NCBI RefSeq assembly: GCF_019880305.1
Contig: NZ_CP082301.1
Span: 372,001-436,000, forward strand
DNA from: Streptomyces decoyicus
Lineage (GTDB): Bacteria > Actinomycetota > Actinomycetes > Streptomycetales > Streptomycetaceae
Length of the DNA: 64,000 nucleotides
Direction of reading: 5' to 3'
The notes beneath the pieces were generated by a model. The model had not been told where the DNA came from, ran no database searches, and saw nothing but the letters and a program-made list of their open reading frames with translations. Of this stretch, positions 1 to 9,100 are shown one piece after another (position 1 is the first letter of the stretch; each line of letters begins with the position of its first letter). Both the position numbers and the translations under genes were made by a program.

Positions 1-45
1 TCCGGCACAGGGACGACCACCAGGAGGGGTGTGGGCGTCATGGGA

Positions 46-80
46 ATGACTGTCACAAGGACACCGCCGAGGACAGTCAT
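46..80. promoter_or_regulatory. Inverted repeat upstream of the dioxygenase gene
   Basis: ATGACTGTC at 46-54 is mirrored exactly by GACAGTCAT at 72-80 with a 17-nt spacer. It lies about 100 bp before the start at 182. It could be an operator or the terminator of a gene left of the window. There is no T-run after it, so an operator or mRNA hairpin is slightly favoured. No regulator can be assigned. Confidence 0.35.
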
Positions 81-181
81 CGTCAGCCGTTCGTCACGTC
101 ATCACCGCTGACCCGGCCGTCAAGGACGACCCACACCCGTGGGGTGCCCCGCCAACGAGTTCCTTCCGGCAAGGAGATGCG

Positions 182-940
182 ATGCGCTACGCCGACGATA
201 CGAGCCCGGGGGCTGCGACCGGTCCGCAGCCCCCGTCACGGGCAGACAGCGAGCAGGGAAGTTCGAGGAGGTCCTTCATCAGGTCCACTTCCGTCGGCGT
301 GACCTCGGTCGCGCTCGGGGCGGGCGTGGCTTCCATGGCCGGCCCTGCGGCCGAGGCCGCGGAGACGGGCCGGCCCTCGTCGCCCCGCCGCGCGACGCTT
401 CCTCTCGCCGTCACCCCGGCCTGCTCGGGCCAGGAAACCCCGGCGTCCATCGAGGGTCCGCTGTTCAAGCCCAACTCCCCCACGCGGGGCGACCTGATCA
501 CGTCGGCGACGCGCGGAGTACGGATCGACCTCAGCGGAGTCGTGTACGACACCACCTGCACACCGCTGCCCGAAACGCTCATCGAGTTCTGGCAGTGCGA
601 TCAGAACGGCGACTACGACACTTCGGGGTTCTCGCTCCGCGGGCATCAGTACACGGACAGCCGGGGCGGCTATCTGCTCCGGACGATCATTCCCCGGGAC
701 TACTGGGGCCGTTGGGGCCGACGGGCACCGCATATCCACACGCAGGTGCAAGCGTCCGGCGGCCCCGTCCTCGTCACCCAGCTGTACTTCCCCGACGACA
801 CCCAGGCGTACGGCAGGGACTTCGCCGCCCTCAACGCCGCCGACCGGCTGTTCAACCGCGCCTGCACCATCGGCCTCACCGGCCCGAAGGACGGCCGCTA
901 CACCGGCACATTCGACTTCGTGATCACTACCACGGTCTGA
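182..940 (+). CDS. Tat-exported intradiol ring-cleavage dioxygenase
   Basis: This 252-residue protein resembles the beta-sandwich intradiol dioxygenases (protocatechuate 3,4-/catechol 1,2-dioxygenase superfamily), which open catechol rings between the hydroxyls using non-haem Fe(III). Residues 29-60 form a twin-arginine export signal (SSRRSFIRST, then a hydrophobic stretch and an Ala-rich end), so it likely acts outside the membrane. The catalytic core runs from about 115 to 245. Candidate iron ligands are Tyr145 (GDYD), Tyr174 (RDYW), His184 and His186 (PHIHTQV), followed by the family LVTQLYFPDD block. The start follows AAGGAGATGCG. Exported members are common in Streptomyces and their substrate is usually unknown. 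It appears monocistronic, with about 70 bp to the next gene. Confidence 0.85.
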   Translation: MRYADDTSPGAATGPQPPSRADSEQGSSRRSFIRSTSVGVTSVALGAGVASMAGPAAEAAETGRPSSPRRATLPLAVTPACSGQETPASIEGPLFKPNSPTRGDLITSATRGVRIDLSGVVYDTTCTPLPETLIEFWQCDQNGDYDTSGFSLRGHQYTDSRGGYLLRTIIPRDYWGRWGRRAPHIHTQVQASGGPVLVTQLYFPDDTQAYGRDFAALNAADRLFNRACTIGLTGPKDGRYTGTFDFVITTTV

Positions 941-1013
941 ACAGCCGGCGGTCGGGCGCTCACCAGTCGCCGCCGCCGCTCGGATCCGAGCCCCCAGACA
1001 AGAGGAAGTCCGT

Positions 1014-2204
1014 ATGCCATCGAGTACCTCCCTGCCCCGGCGGCGTCCCGGCCGGGGGCCGCTGCTGGCGGCGCTGGCCGTCACCGTGGCCACCGGAACG
1101 CTGGTGCTGACCGGCCTGAACGGTGAACCGGCCGCGTCCGCGGCCACGACGATGCCTGCCTCGTCCCACACCGCCCCCGACTCGTCCCCCGCCTCCTCCG
1201 CGTCACGCGCCGACCGATGGCAGACGACGCCGGTGCCCGTGGCGAAGGGCGATCTCACCGCGATAGCGGCGCTGAGCGACCAACAGGCCTGGGCGGTGGG
1301 CTACCGGCTGAAGAGTGCCACCGCTCTCGAGGCCGTCGCACTGCGCTGGAACGGTACGTCCTGGGCCCAGGAGTCCACCCTGCCGGAGAACAGCTTTCCG
1401 CAGGCCCTCGCCGTCCGGACGGCTTCCGATATCTGGGCGGTGGGCAGCGCGTCGGTGCACTGGGACGGCACCAACTGGACCACCCACCAACTGGACCGCG
1501 ACCCGGGCGGGCGGGTCGTTCCCGACGCCGTGACGACGACATCCGACGGGAAGGCCTGGACGGTGGGCCGGGCGATGGACCGGTCGGTCAAGGACGGAGT
1601 CCCCGCCATCCAGTCATGGGACGGCAAGAGCTGGCACCGGCAGGCCCTGCCCGACGTCGGCAAGGGCGAACTCAGCAGCGTAACCGCCGTCGCTCCGGAC
1701 GATATCTGGGCGGCCGGCGCCGCGTACGCCGCCGACGCGAAGTCGCCGCAGACGGCGCTGCTGCTGCACTGGGACGGCACCAGCTGGAAGCGTGTCACCG
1801 CGCCCGGCCCGGAGGACTCCCACACCTGGCTCGGCGGGATCACCGCGTTCGCCGCCGACGACATCTGGGCGGTGGGCGGCAGTACGTCCGGCAGCACGGA
1901 GCGTCCCTTCGCCGTCCACTGGAACGGCACAGCCTGGACCACGGCCACGACGCCGAACGTGGCCGACGGCCGGCTGCGCGCCGTCGGCAAGGCGGGTGAC
2001 GGCGAACTCTGGGCCGTCGGCGGTAAGGGCGCCGCGCCCGTGGCCCTGCGGTGGGACGGGCGGAACAGCCGGTGGGACACGGCTTCCAGCCCGGACATCG
2101 TCGTACGGAGCTTCACCACGGTGCCCAAGAGCGCCGATCTCTGGGCCGCGGGTATCGCCGAACACGGAGACCTCGTGCCGACGATCACCCGGCTGAAGGG
2201 CTGA
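1014..2204 (+). CDS. Secreted protein with seven W-A-V-G repeats (probable beta-propeller)
   Basis: A 396-residue protein with an N-terminal signal sequence (basic residues 9-14, hydrophobic 17-36, Ala-rich cleavage region near 43). A Ser/Thr/Pro/Ala linker follows to about residue 67. The rest consists of seven copies of a motif of the type D-[IL]-W-A-[VA]-G, with the W-[AT]-[VA]-G core at about 93, 141, 182, 232, 285, 333 and 377. Most repeats are followed 12-25 residues later by a W-[DN]-G-x-x-W strand. Seven evenly spaced repeats (about 41-52 residues) fit a seven-bladed propeller. Such folds usually bind proteins or glycans. No catalytic residues are evident and no specific function can be assigned. 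The start has an AGAGGAAG ribosome site. Confidence 0.8.
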   Translation: MPSSTSLPRRRPGRGPLLAALAVTVATGTLVLTGLNGEPAASAATTMPASSHTAPDSSPASSASRADRWQTTPVPVAKGDLTAIAALSDQQAWAVGYRLKSATALEAVALRWNGTSWAQESTLPENSFPQALAVRTASDIWAVGSASVHWDGTNWTTHQLDRDPGGRVVPDAVTTTSDGKAWTVGRAMDRSVKDGVPAIQSWDGKSWHRQALPDVGKGELSSVTAVAPDDIWAAGAAYAADAKSPQTALLLHWDGTSWKRVTAPGPEDSHTWLGGITAFAADDIWAVGGSTSGSTERPFAVHWNGTAWTTATTPNVADGRLRAVGKAGDGELWAVGGKGAAPVALRWDGRNSRWDTASSPDIVVRSFTTVPKSADLWAAGIAEHGDLVPTITRLKG

Positions 2205-2216
2205 GCCCAGGGCCAC

Positions 2217-2254
2217 CGCTGGGGTGGGGTGGGGCAGTTCGTCCCACCCCAGCG
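2217..2254. terminator. Strong hairpin terminator after the propeller gene
   Basis: CGCTGGGGTGGG (2217-2228) pairs perfectly with CCCACCCCAGCG (2243-2254), a 12-bp stem with a 14-nt loop starting 13 nt after the stop codon at 2204. There is no U-tract, as is common in Streptomyces. Confidence 0.75.
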
Positions 2255-2282
2255 ATCGGTCTCGACTCCTGACGCGGACTGT

Positions 2283-2530
2283 CACAGGCGGGTGACCGTG
2301 GACGAGGTCATGGGCGGCGCGGGCACCGTCGGTGACGGCGATGGCGATGGCGGCATCGAGGCCGTCGCGAAGGTAGGGCCGGGCGAGGGCGGACGGGGTG
2401 CCGCAGTTCAGGCCGGTCATGGTGGGCATGGTGGTCTTGCCGGTCGGTACGGTGAGGGGCTGCCGGTGTGTGAGGCCCGCCGGGACGCCGGCGGCGGTGT
2501 CGGGCTCGACCCCGGCAAGGCCACCGGGAC
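2283..2530 (-). pseudogene. Remnant of a PLP-dependent ammonia-lyase (diaminopropionate ammonia-lyase type)
   Basis: Read on the minus strand from about 2510, the peptide has VEPDTAAGV, then LTVPTGKTTMPTMTGLNCGTP, then RPYLRDGLDAAIAIAVTDG. These match the C-terminal part of fold-type II PLP enzymes annotated as diaminopropionate ammonia-lyases, where the order is VEPDTAA, PTG, GLNCGTPS and W-P-LRDGLDA. There is no start, no catalytic lysine domain and no continuation, so only about 80 residues of a roughly 380-residue protein remain. It lies directly downstream of the amidotransferase-like gene that reads in the same direction. Confidence 0.6.
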
Positions 2531-2544
2531 CGACCCGGCCGGGC

Positions 2545-3288
2545 TTACCTGAGCGCCGCAGCGGACCGCCGGCCGGCCCGCTCGGCCGCCGCAAAGGCCC
2601 ATGCCCGGATGATCGGATGGGGCCGTCGGCCGTCGTCGGCGAGTTCCGGCTGGAAGAGGGTGGCGAGGAAGAAGGGGTGGTCCGGCAGCTCTGCGATGCG
2701 TACGTCGCCCGCCTCGTCGACGCCGCTGAAGTGCATTCCGTGCGCACGCAACACGTCCGGACAGGCCGGGTCGGCGCCGTACGCACAGTGGTAACGCTCA
2801 ACGGTCCGCTCGGCCCCGAGCACGCGCTCCGCCAACGATCCGGGTGTCACCTCGACCGCGCCTTCGTGGCCGACGAGGGAGCAGGCCAGCGGGACGATCA
2901 ACAGGTCGTCCGCTTCGGGCCGGTTCTCCGCATGGGCAGCACCGGAGCGCCCGCATACGTTGCGGGCGAACTCCAGCAGTGCATGCTGGAATCCGGCGCA
3001 GGTACCCAGGAACGGAATCCCCTGCTCGCGGGCCGTGCGGACGGCCGCGAGCGCCCCCTCCTCGCTGCGGTACGGGCTCCCCGGTACCAGCCAGACGGCG
3101 TCGAACCCGTCGAGTGCACCAGGGGATTCCGCGTCCGGGGTCGGGATCCAGTACGCGTCCAGGATCAGCTGGTCGCGCCGGGCGAGCGCCTCGAGGAGGG
3201 CGGGAATCCTGGTGTGGGAACGGACGCTGGGCGAGCGGTCACCCACGAGGGCAATACGGGCAGTCGGAAACTTCTGCGGTTCGGGCAT
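2545..3288 (-). CDS. CTP synthase C-terminal-like class I glutamine amidotransferase protein
   Basis: A 247-residue stand-alone relative of the glutaminase domain of CTP synthase. The nucleophile elbow is G-T-C-A-G-F at 95-100 (Cys97), preceded by the LVPGSPYRSEEG segment that matches the oxyanion loop. Where glutaminases have H-P-E, this protein has F-Q-P-E-L near residue 217. The usual catalytic histidine is therefore replaced by glutamine, and true glutaminase activity is doubtful. The family is known as CTP synthase C-terminal region-related proteins and has no assigned reaction. I chose the methionine at 3288 (MPEPQKF) over one seven codons upstream. It is divergent from the LysR gene at 3432, with 143 bp between them that may contain a shared control region. 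Confidence 0.8.
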   Translation of the reverse strand: MPEPQKFPTARIALVGDRSPSVRSHTRIPALLEALARRDQLILDAYWIPTPDAESPGALDGFDAVWLVPGSPYRSEEGALAAVRTAREQGIPFLGTCAGFQHALLEFARNVCGRSGAAHAENRPEADDLLIVPLACSLVGHEGAVEVTPGSLAERVLGAERTVERYHCAYGADPACPDVLRAHGMHFSGVDEAGDVRIAELPDHPFFLATLFQPELADDGRRPHPIIRAWAFAAAERAGRRSAAALR

Positions 3289-3431
3289 ACGGGCATCCTG
3301 ACCCGGCAACCGAGTTCAGCACCAACGATGATCCATGACCCTCCCATTAGCGATACTGATGAGCGGGGCCGGGCCGATGCAGGCGGCGGTCGCTCGCCAC
3401 CGGTAAGGCCAACAGGACTTGAGGGCAGGGC

Positions 3432-4319
3432 ATGGATCCGCATCTTCTCCGTACGTTCGTTGCGGTGGCCGGCCACGGGTCGTTCTCCGAGGCGGCCCGC
3501 GAGCTCGGCTATACACAGTCGGCGGTCTCCCAGCACATTGCCGCACTCGAAAAGGATCTCGGAGCGGTCCTGCTGCAACGACGACCGGTGGCCCCGACCG
3601 GTGTCGGCGTCCGGCTCCTCGAACACGCCAGGCCCCTGCTGCTCCGATGGGACGCCGCCCGCGCGGACATGGCCCGGCTGACCACGGCGCCCGCCACCCG
3701 GATCGTCCTCGGCGTCGCACCGCTGGCCATGACGGCCTGGCTCAGCAGCACGCTCGCCGACCTACGCGGAGCACAGCCCGGCCTGGACGTGACGGTGCAC
3801 GTCCTCGGCCGTGCGGCCCTCACCCGCGACGTCGCGACCGCGACCGTGGACCTCGGCCTGGTCGACGGGATGGCCGCCCCCGCCGATCCGCTCCACCTGC
3901 CCGACGCCGGAATCCTCACGGCGACGGCCCTCGCCGAACAGCCCCTTGCCGTGGCGCTGCCGGCACAGCATCCGCTTGCCGACCGGGCCGGTCTCCGCCT
4001 GTCCGACCTCGCCGATGCCCAGTGGATCGAGGCACCCGACACCGCGATTCCGCTCGCACAGCTACGGACCGCGAGCGGGTCCGACGGCTACCGCACGTCC
4101 CTGCGCTACGAAGGCACCGATGTCCGCGGACTCACCGCACTCATCGCCGCAGGGCACGGCCTCGCCCTGCTCCCCCAGCGGGAGCTCGACGACCTGCCCG
4201 GCATCCATGCGGTCCCCCTGCGCACACCACGTCTGGTCCACCGCACCGAGGCGCTGCACCACCAGATGCCGGACGGACCGACGGCTCAGCTCGCCTCTGC
4301 CCTCGTGGCGGCTACCTGA
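3432..4319 (+). CDS. LysR-family transcriptional regulator
   Basis: This 295-residue protein has the N-terminal winged helix-turn-helix of LysR regulators (MDPHLLRTFVAVAGHGSFSE, then A-A-R-E-L-G-Y-T-Q-S-A-V-S-Q-H-I at 22-37). A linker helix and a periplasmic-binding-like effector domain (about 92-290) follow. The start is preceded by GAGGGCAGGG. It diverges from the amidotransferase-like gene, the usual arrangement for a LysR regulator and its target, so it may control that gene. The effector is unknown. Confidence 0.92.
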   Translation: MDPHLLRTFVAVAGHGSFSEAARELGYTQSAVSQHIAALEKDLGAVLLQRRPVAPTGVGVRLLEHARPLLLRWDAARADMARLTTAPATRIVLGVAPLAMTAWLSSTLADLRGAQPGLDVTVHVLGRAALTRDVATATVDLGLVDGMAAPADPLHLPDAGILTATALAEQPLAVALPAQHPLADRAGLRLSDLADAQWIEAPDTAIPLAQLRTASGSDGYRTSLRYEGTDVRGLTALIAAGHGLALLPQRELDDLPGIHAVPLRTPRLVHRTEALHHQMPDGPTAQLASALVAAT

Positions 4320-4515
4320 CGGTCGGCCGGGGGCGCGAGGGAGGTCGGCCTGGCGGGCGAGGGAAGCAGGACGCCATCGGCGCGGGATGGGCCTGAGCAC
4401 ACGCCGGCGGACGCCACGGCCCGTCGTCGCCGCCTTCGGGCCGCAACACAGGGCCGGAGTCCGGAGAGCCGGTGCCGGCCACCGACCGGGGAACCTGCCC
4501 TCCGGAAAACGGACT

Positions 4516-5451
4516 TCAGTGCGCGATGCCGTCGATCAGCTCGCGGGCGCCCTGACGCAGCAGGGCGACGGCCACGGACGTGCCGAGCGTTTCCGGGGTG
4601 AGCGGCCCGGCCCATTCGTGCGCGTTGAGGACCGTCTTGCCGTCGGGGGTGAAGACGCAGGCCCGCAGGGACAGTTCGCCGCGGCGGTCGGTCCTGGCGT
4701 ACCCGGCAATCGGGCTGTTGCAGTGGCCTTGGAGAACGTGCAGCAGCATGCGTTCGGCGGTGGTCTCCTGGAACGTCCGGGGGTGCCCCAGCCCGCTGAC
4801 CACGTCGATGGTGTCGGTGTCGTCCTCGCGGCACTGGAGCGCCAGCACCCCTGCGCCGATCGGCGGGCACATCTCGTCCACGGACAGGATCTGGGTGATC
4901 ACATCCGTGCGTCCGATGCGCTCCAGCCCCGAGACGGCCAGCAGCAGCGCATCCGCCTCACCGGCCGCAAGCTTTTCCATCCGGCGGTTGGCGTTGCCGC
5001 GCATCGGCACACACTGAAGGTGCGGGTGAGAGGCGGCGAGCTGCGCGATCCGGCGGACCGACGAGGTGCCGATCCGGGTGCCTTCGGGGAGTTCGTCGAG
5101 GGTGAGCCCGCCGGGGTGGATCAGCGCGTCCCGGACGTCATCGCGTTCGAGGAACGCGGCGAAGGTGGTGCCGGCCGGCAGCGGGCGGTCACCCGGGATG
5201 TCCTTGACGCAGTGCACCGCGAGGTCCGCCTCGCCGGCCAGGAGGGCGGCATCCACCTCCTTGGTGAACGCCCCCTTCCCCTCGACCTGCGAGAGGGCGC
5301 CCATCCAACGGTCGCCGGTCGTCTTGACCGGGACGACCTCGGTGGCGATGCCGGGGTGGAGGGCGCCGAGCTCGGCGCGGACCCGCTCCACCTGGGCCAG
5401 GGCCATCGGCGAGTCGCGGGAGACGATACGGATCAGTTCAGGGGCGGACAT
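4516..5451 (-). CDS. hemC: Porphobilinogen deaminase (hydroxymethylbilane synthase), stand-alone copy
   Basis: The enzyme condenses four porphobilinogens into hydroxymethylbilane in tetrapyrrole synthesis in the cytoplasm. The 311 residues match the family length. The catalytic aspartate region reads H-C-V-K-D-I-P (80-86), the substrate-binding block is G-T-S-S-V-R-R (128-134), and the dipyrromethane-cofactor cysteine is Cys244 in Q-G-H-C-N-S-P. The start is at M-S-A-P-E-L-I-R; an in-frame methionine 31 codons upstream would add an implausible tail. No hemA, hemB or hemD lies nearby, and several motifs differ from the usual hemC (HCVKDIPGD for HSLKDLPT). It is probably a second copy outside the main hem cluster; a specialised tetrapyrrole role is possible but unproven. 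Confidence 0.88.
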   Translation of the reverse strand: MSAPELIRIVSRDSPMALAQVERVRAELGALHPGIATEVVPVKTTGDRWMGALSQVEGKGAFTKEVDAALLAGEADLAVHCVKDIPGDRPLPAGTTFAAFLERDDVRDALIHPGGLTLDELPEGTRIGTSSVRRIAQLAASHPHLQCVPMRGNANRRMEKLAAGEADALLLAVSGLERIGRTDVITQILSVDEMCPPIGAGVLALQCREDDTDTIDVVSGLGHPRTFQETTAERMLLHVLQGHCNSPIAGYARTDRRGELSLRACVFTPDGKTVLNAHEWAGPLTPETLGTSVAVALLRQGARELIDGIAH

Positions 5452-5531
5452 GCGCCCACGATAGACCGTCAGATGCGTGCGACGGCCACCAGCAGGCCCC
5501 GAATCCACCGGCACTCCGGTACGGTCCCAGC

Positions 5532-6188
5532 ATGTCCCGATCAACCGAAACCGAACTCCCGCCGTCCGCCGTAGCCGCGGACGATCTGGACCGAGCCGTA
5601 CAGCTCGCGGTGACCGTATTGCGCGAGGCGCCCCCGACGGCGTGGGACGGCAAGGCGGGCTCGCTGGAGTGGGGCTGCTGGGAGACCGTCGAGCACCTCA
5701 GCGACGACCTCTTCGCCTATGCCGTCCAACTGGGCCCGAAGAAGCCGCCGTTGGAGGGCAATGTGCCCTACGTCTGGGAGAGCCGGCGGCCCGGCGGCCC
5801 CGCCAATGCCGTGCACGCCGACCGCGCGGCGGGTCCTGCCGGCCTGCTTCAGGTGCTGGAGGCGAGCGGCGCGCTGCTGGTGGCCATGGTCCGTACGATG
5901 CCGCCGCAGGTGCGTGCCCACCATGTGTTCGGGGTGTCGGATCCCGGGGGCTTCGCCGCGATGGGCACCGTGGAGACCCTGGTGCACACGCATGACCTGG
6001 CGGAGGGGCTCGGGCTCGCCTGGAACCCGCCCGCCGAACTGTGCACACGGGTACTCGCCCGGCTGTTTCCGGATGTGACGGAGACGGCCGACCCCTGGCG
6101 CACCCTGCTGTGGGCCACCGGACGCGCGGAACTACCGGGGCGCCCTCGCCGCACCACGTGGCGCTGGTACGGCGAGGTCCGGGGATAA
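5532..6188 (+). CDS. DinB/maleylpyruvate isomerase-fold protein (mycothiol-dependent type)
   Basis: A 218-residue protein with the N-terminal four-helix metal-binding fold shared by DinB and mycothiol-dependent maleylpyruvate isomerases. The expected ligands appear as [13 protein letters not shown] (about 49-60) and [14 protein letters not shown] (about 147-160), so the metal site looks intact. These proteins catalyse mycothiol-dependent isomerisation or transfer reactions in actinomycetes; the substrate here is unknown. It starts 80 bp from hemC and diverges from it, so the two may share a promoter region. Confidence 0.78.
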   Translation: MSRSTETELPPSAVAADDLDRAVQLAVTVLREAPPTAWDGKAGSLEWGCWETVEHLSDDLFAYAVQLGPKKPPLEGNVPYVWESRRPGGPANAVHADRAAGPAGLLQVLEASGALLVAMVRTMPPQVRAHHVFGVSDPGGFAAMGTVETLVHTHDLAEGLGLAWNPPAELCTRVLARLFPDVTETADPWRTLLWATGRAELPGRPRRTTWRWYGEVRG

Positions 6189-6360
6189 GCGCCGGACTAC
6201 GGTTCGGTTCCGGACGACGGTTCGGTTCCGGACGAAGGATCAGTCCCGTGCGAAGGGCAGGTTCCGGACGGAGGGATCAGTCCCGTGCGGAAGGGTCGGT
6301 CCCTGGCGAAAAATCAGTCCTGGGCAAGGGTCGGTCCCCTGGCGAAGGATCAGTTTCGGA
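6189..6360. repeat. Degenerate direct repeats between two genes
   Basis: Several imperfect copies of blocks such as GGATCAGTCCCGTGC, GAAGGGTCGGTCC and CGGTTCGGTTCCGGACGA follow one another, with units of roughly 25-30 bp drifting from copy to copy. The stretch has no credible open frame. It lies between the convergent stops at 6188 and 6427 and looks like an eroded minisatellite. Confidence 0.6.
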
Positions 6361-6426
6361 CGGTTGCGCCGGCCGGGTGAGCGTCGGCCCTGGTCGGGCC
6401 GTTGAGCACGCTGCCCGTCGGCACGC

Positions 6427-8019
6427 TCAGTGCCGGGCCCATGGGTGCCGCAGCCGCAGCCAGAGGTCCCTGGCCCGCCGCCCGGCTTCGGTCCGGCTCT
6501 TGGCCACCAGCTCCTGGGCCTGCTCCTCGCTCTCCACCATCGGGCCGGAGCCGCGCAGCGGCTTTCCCGCCGTCTCGTGCAGGAAGAAGGTGGCGATGAG
6601 CCCGACGACACCGGCGAACATGAGGTAGTAGGCGGGGACCATCTGGTCGCCGGTCGCCTGCACCAGCGCGGAAGCGATGAGCGGTGTCGTACCGCCGAAG
6701 AGCGAGACCGAGATGTTGAAGGCGATCGACAGCGCGCCGTAGCGCAGCCGGGTCGGGAACAGTGCGGGCAGTGTCGAGGCGGACGTGCCCGCGAAGCACA
6801 CCAGCAGGAGCCCGAGGATCAGGCATCCGAAGGCCGGCAGCAGGATGCCGCCGCCGCGGATGAGGAGCACGGCGGGCACGGCAAGGACGATCATGGCAGC
6901 GCTGCCCGCCATGAACACGGGCCGGCGGCCCCATCGGTCGGAGGTGCGGCCCACGGTGGTGATGGTGAGCACCACAACGATCATCGTGCCGAGCACGAGC
7001 AGCTGGGCGGTGAGGGCGTCCTGCCCGAGCGTCTCGGTCATGAACGTCGGCAGGTACGAGGTCACCATGTAGTTGGTGACGTTGTAGAGCAGCACCAGCC
7101 CCATGCAGATCAGCACGGCCTCCCAGTGCCGGGTGAAGATCTCCTTCAGCCGCCCCTTACCGGACTGGCGGGCCTCCTCCACCGGGTCCTCGCCGCCCGC
7201 GGCACGGGCCTCCTCCGCGTCGTGGTGTGCCTGTTCGGCCTCACGCTGGAAGGCCGGCGTCTCCTCCAGCCGCAGCCGCATGTACAGGCCGATCAGCCCC
7301 AAGGGACCGGCAACGAGGAACGGCAGCCGCCAGCCCCAGGCCACCAAGCCGTCGTCACCGAGCACGCCCGTGAGCAGGGTCACCAGCCCGGAGCCGAGCG
7401 CGTAACCGACGAAGGTGCCGAAGTCGAGCCAGCTGCCGAGGAATCCGCGACGAGTGTCGGGGGCGTATTCGGCAATGTATGTGGTGGCTCCCGCGTATTC
7501 CCCGCCGGTGGAGAACCCCTGGACCAGACGGCAGATCAGCAGCAGAATCGGCGCGGCGAAGCCGATGGTGTTGTAGGTGGGCAGGAATCCGACGGCGAAA
7601 GTGCTGATCGCCATCATGATCATGGTGGCGGCGAGTACGCGTTTACGGCCGATACGGTCGCCGAGCGGGCCGAATACCAGGCCGCCGAGCGGCCGGACGA
7701 GAAACGCCGCGGCAAATGTGGCGAACGTCGAGACCACCTGGGCTCCGGGGGAACTCGACGGGAAGAAGACCTTTCCCAAGGTGCCGGCCAGATAGGCATA
7801 GACCCCGAAGTCGAACCACTCCATGGTGTTGCCCAGTGCCGCCGCCGACACCGCCTTGTGCACGGCGGGCCGGTCGGTGACCGTCACATCCTCGGCACTC
7901 AGCGGCCGTTTACGGCGGCGCAGCAGAATGCGGAGCATGCGGTCGGTGGCGGGAGTGCCTCCGCGGGCCGGCTTCCGGCCCCTGCGGGGATTCGACGGTC
8001 CTTGGCGTCCAGCGCTCAT
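6427..8019 (-). CDS. MFS transporter, metabolite:H+ symporter (ProP-like)
   Basis: A 530-residue, 12-helix inner-membrane transporter of the MHS branch of the major facilitator superfamily, which moves osmolytes such as proline and betaine or organic acids with protons. After a basic 60-residue N-terminus comes the branch signature G-N-T-M-E-W-F-D-F-G-V-Y (about 63-74). The loop 2-3 motif G-P-L-G-D-R-I-G-R-K-R-V and the C-R-L-V-Q-G-F-S-T-G-G-E-Y block follow; both are diagnostic for ProP/ShiA relatives. A charged cytoplasmic loop rich in Glu and Ala lies between helices 6 and 7. It is monocistronic. Substrate cannot be decided from the sequence alone. Confidence 0.88.
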   Translation of the reverse strand: MSAGRQGPSNPRRGRKPARGGTPATDRMLRILLRRRKRPLSAEDVTVTDRPAVHKAVSAAALGNTMEWFDFGVYAYLAGTLGKVFFPSSSPGAQVVSTFATFAAAFLVRPLGGLVFGPLGDRIGRKRVLAATMIMMAISTFAVGFLPTYNTIGFAAPILLLICRLVQGFSTGGEYAGATTYIAEYAPDTRRGFLGSWLDFGTFVGYALGSGLVTLLTGVLGDDGLVAWGWRLPFLVAGPLGLIGLYMRLRLEETPAFQREAEQAHHDAEEARAAGGEDPVEEARQSGKGRLKEIFTRHWEAVLICMGLVLLYNVTNYMVTSYLPTFMTETLGQDALTAQLLVLGTMIVVVLTITTVGRTSDRWGRRPVFMAGSAAMIVLAVPAVLLIRGGGILLPAFGCLILGLLLVCFAGTSASTLPALFPTRLRYGALSIAFNISVSLFGGTTPLIASALVQATGDQMVPAYYLMFAGVVGLIATFFLHETAGKPLRGSGPMVESEEQAQELVAKSRTEAGRRARDLWLRLRHPWARH

Positions 8020-8778
8020 GTCATCCCGTCAACAGGCCTGAATCGGGTGCCTCATGAATGCCTCTCGGCAGATCAGGGGCGCGCCAATGGTTTCATTGAC
8101 GGTTCATTATTCCCCTGGCATCCGTATCGGGAGAAAGCCACGGCACCGCGTGTCGCCCCAGCTGACAGCCTGTCGGCGTCATGGGGCGGGAGAGACGGGA
8201 ATGGTTGTCGGAATCCCGAGGAGTTAGTACCGACGTCGTTCACGGGCCAGGGGCCAGAGGCCAGGGGCCAGGGACCAGGGGCCGCCTGATGATCGGCCTC
8301 GAACGGTGATGGCCGGTCTCGAACGGTCACGTTCTCCAGGAAGGCCTACGTGGTGCACCTGGCGCCGGGGCCCGCTTGCCCGGCGCAGCCCCCCGCGGTG
8401 AGCTGTGCTCCTTTCCCGGCCCCTTTCCCGTGCTCCATCTCAGGTGGCGGAGGGCTCGATCTGATAGGGCCATGGGTGCCGGACCGCGAAGGGCAACGCG
8501 AACCGGAAAAGTTGCGCGCCCGGGTGGTTACCCCGTTCGCCGAAGACGGACAGTTCCTACGGGTCACGGTCACGGCGCTGCCCGGCCGGCCCCGGATGAG
8601 GGCGGGGTCCCGCGAAACTCGGGCGCGCCCGAGAGCGTGGACCGGCCGGAGTGCCCCCTCACCGAAGCGGATCCACACCTGGCCCCTCCCCCATCCTCTG
8701 TCGCGTACGCGGTCGAGTCGACCGATCGCTGCCGCATCCGCCCCGCCGTATCAGCCCGTCGCCACGCACGGCCGGCAG
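8020..8778. other. Intergenic stretch with a short tandem array
   Basis: I see no credible gene here; the open frames have poor codon use and no recognisable domain. A heptamer of the type GGGCCAG occurs six times in tandem at 8244-8285 (copies 3, 5 and 6 vary by one or two bases). The first part of the stretch holds the promoter side of the ProP-like gene. Confidence 0.5.
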
Positions 8779-8830
8779 CTTCGGCCGACGGCTTCGGCCG
8801 ACGGCTTCGGCCGACGGCTTCGGCCGACGG
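8779..8830. repeat. Four exact 13-bp tandem repeats
   Basis: CTTCGGCCGACGG is repeated four times without a mismatch at 8779-8791, 8792-8804, 8805-8817 and 8818-8830. Each unit contains the near-palindrome CGGCCG. No gene overlaps it convincingly. Confidence 0.9.
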
Positions 8831-8913
8831 AACGCCCGCCCATGGCCGCCCCCGCTGTGTGAGAGGCTCACCCCACTGCTCCGGTCCGATCCGGCCCGGC
8901 GCCGACCATGACA

Positions 8914-8945
8914 AAGCCCAGGTCGACGGGGGCCAACCTGGGCTT
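8914..8945. terminator. Hairpin terminator downstream of the sortase gene
   Basis: AAGCCCAGGT (8914-8923) pairs exactly with ACCTGGGCTT (8936-8945) around a 12-nt loop. It lies about 155 bp beyond the sortase stop at 9101 and could stop transcription from either side. Confidence 0.6.
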
Positions 8946-9100
8946 GCCGTGGGGGGTGCGGTGCCTGCGTGATCTGCGGGATACGAAGGCAGCCGGCCCG
9001 GCCCGGCGAGTGGAAATGGTTCAGCGTGCGGGGCGAGTCAGGCGAGTGAGGTGAGTCCGATGACTCAGCCGTGCCGGATGCCTCCTGCGCGTCGCGGGGC

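Noticed and set aside
236..1258. Long minus-strand frame across the dioxygenase gene
   Set aside because: Arg/Gly/Ala-rich shadow of the strongly supported dioxygenase frame; no domain and no ribosome site.
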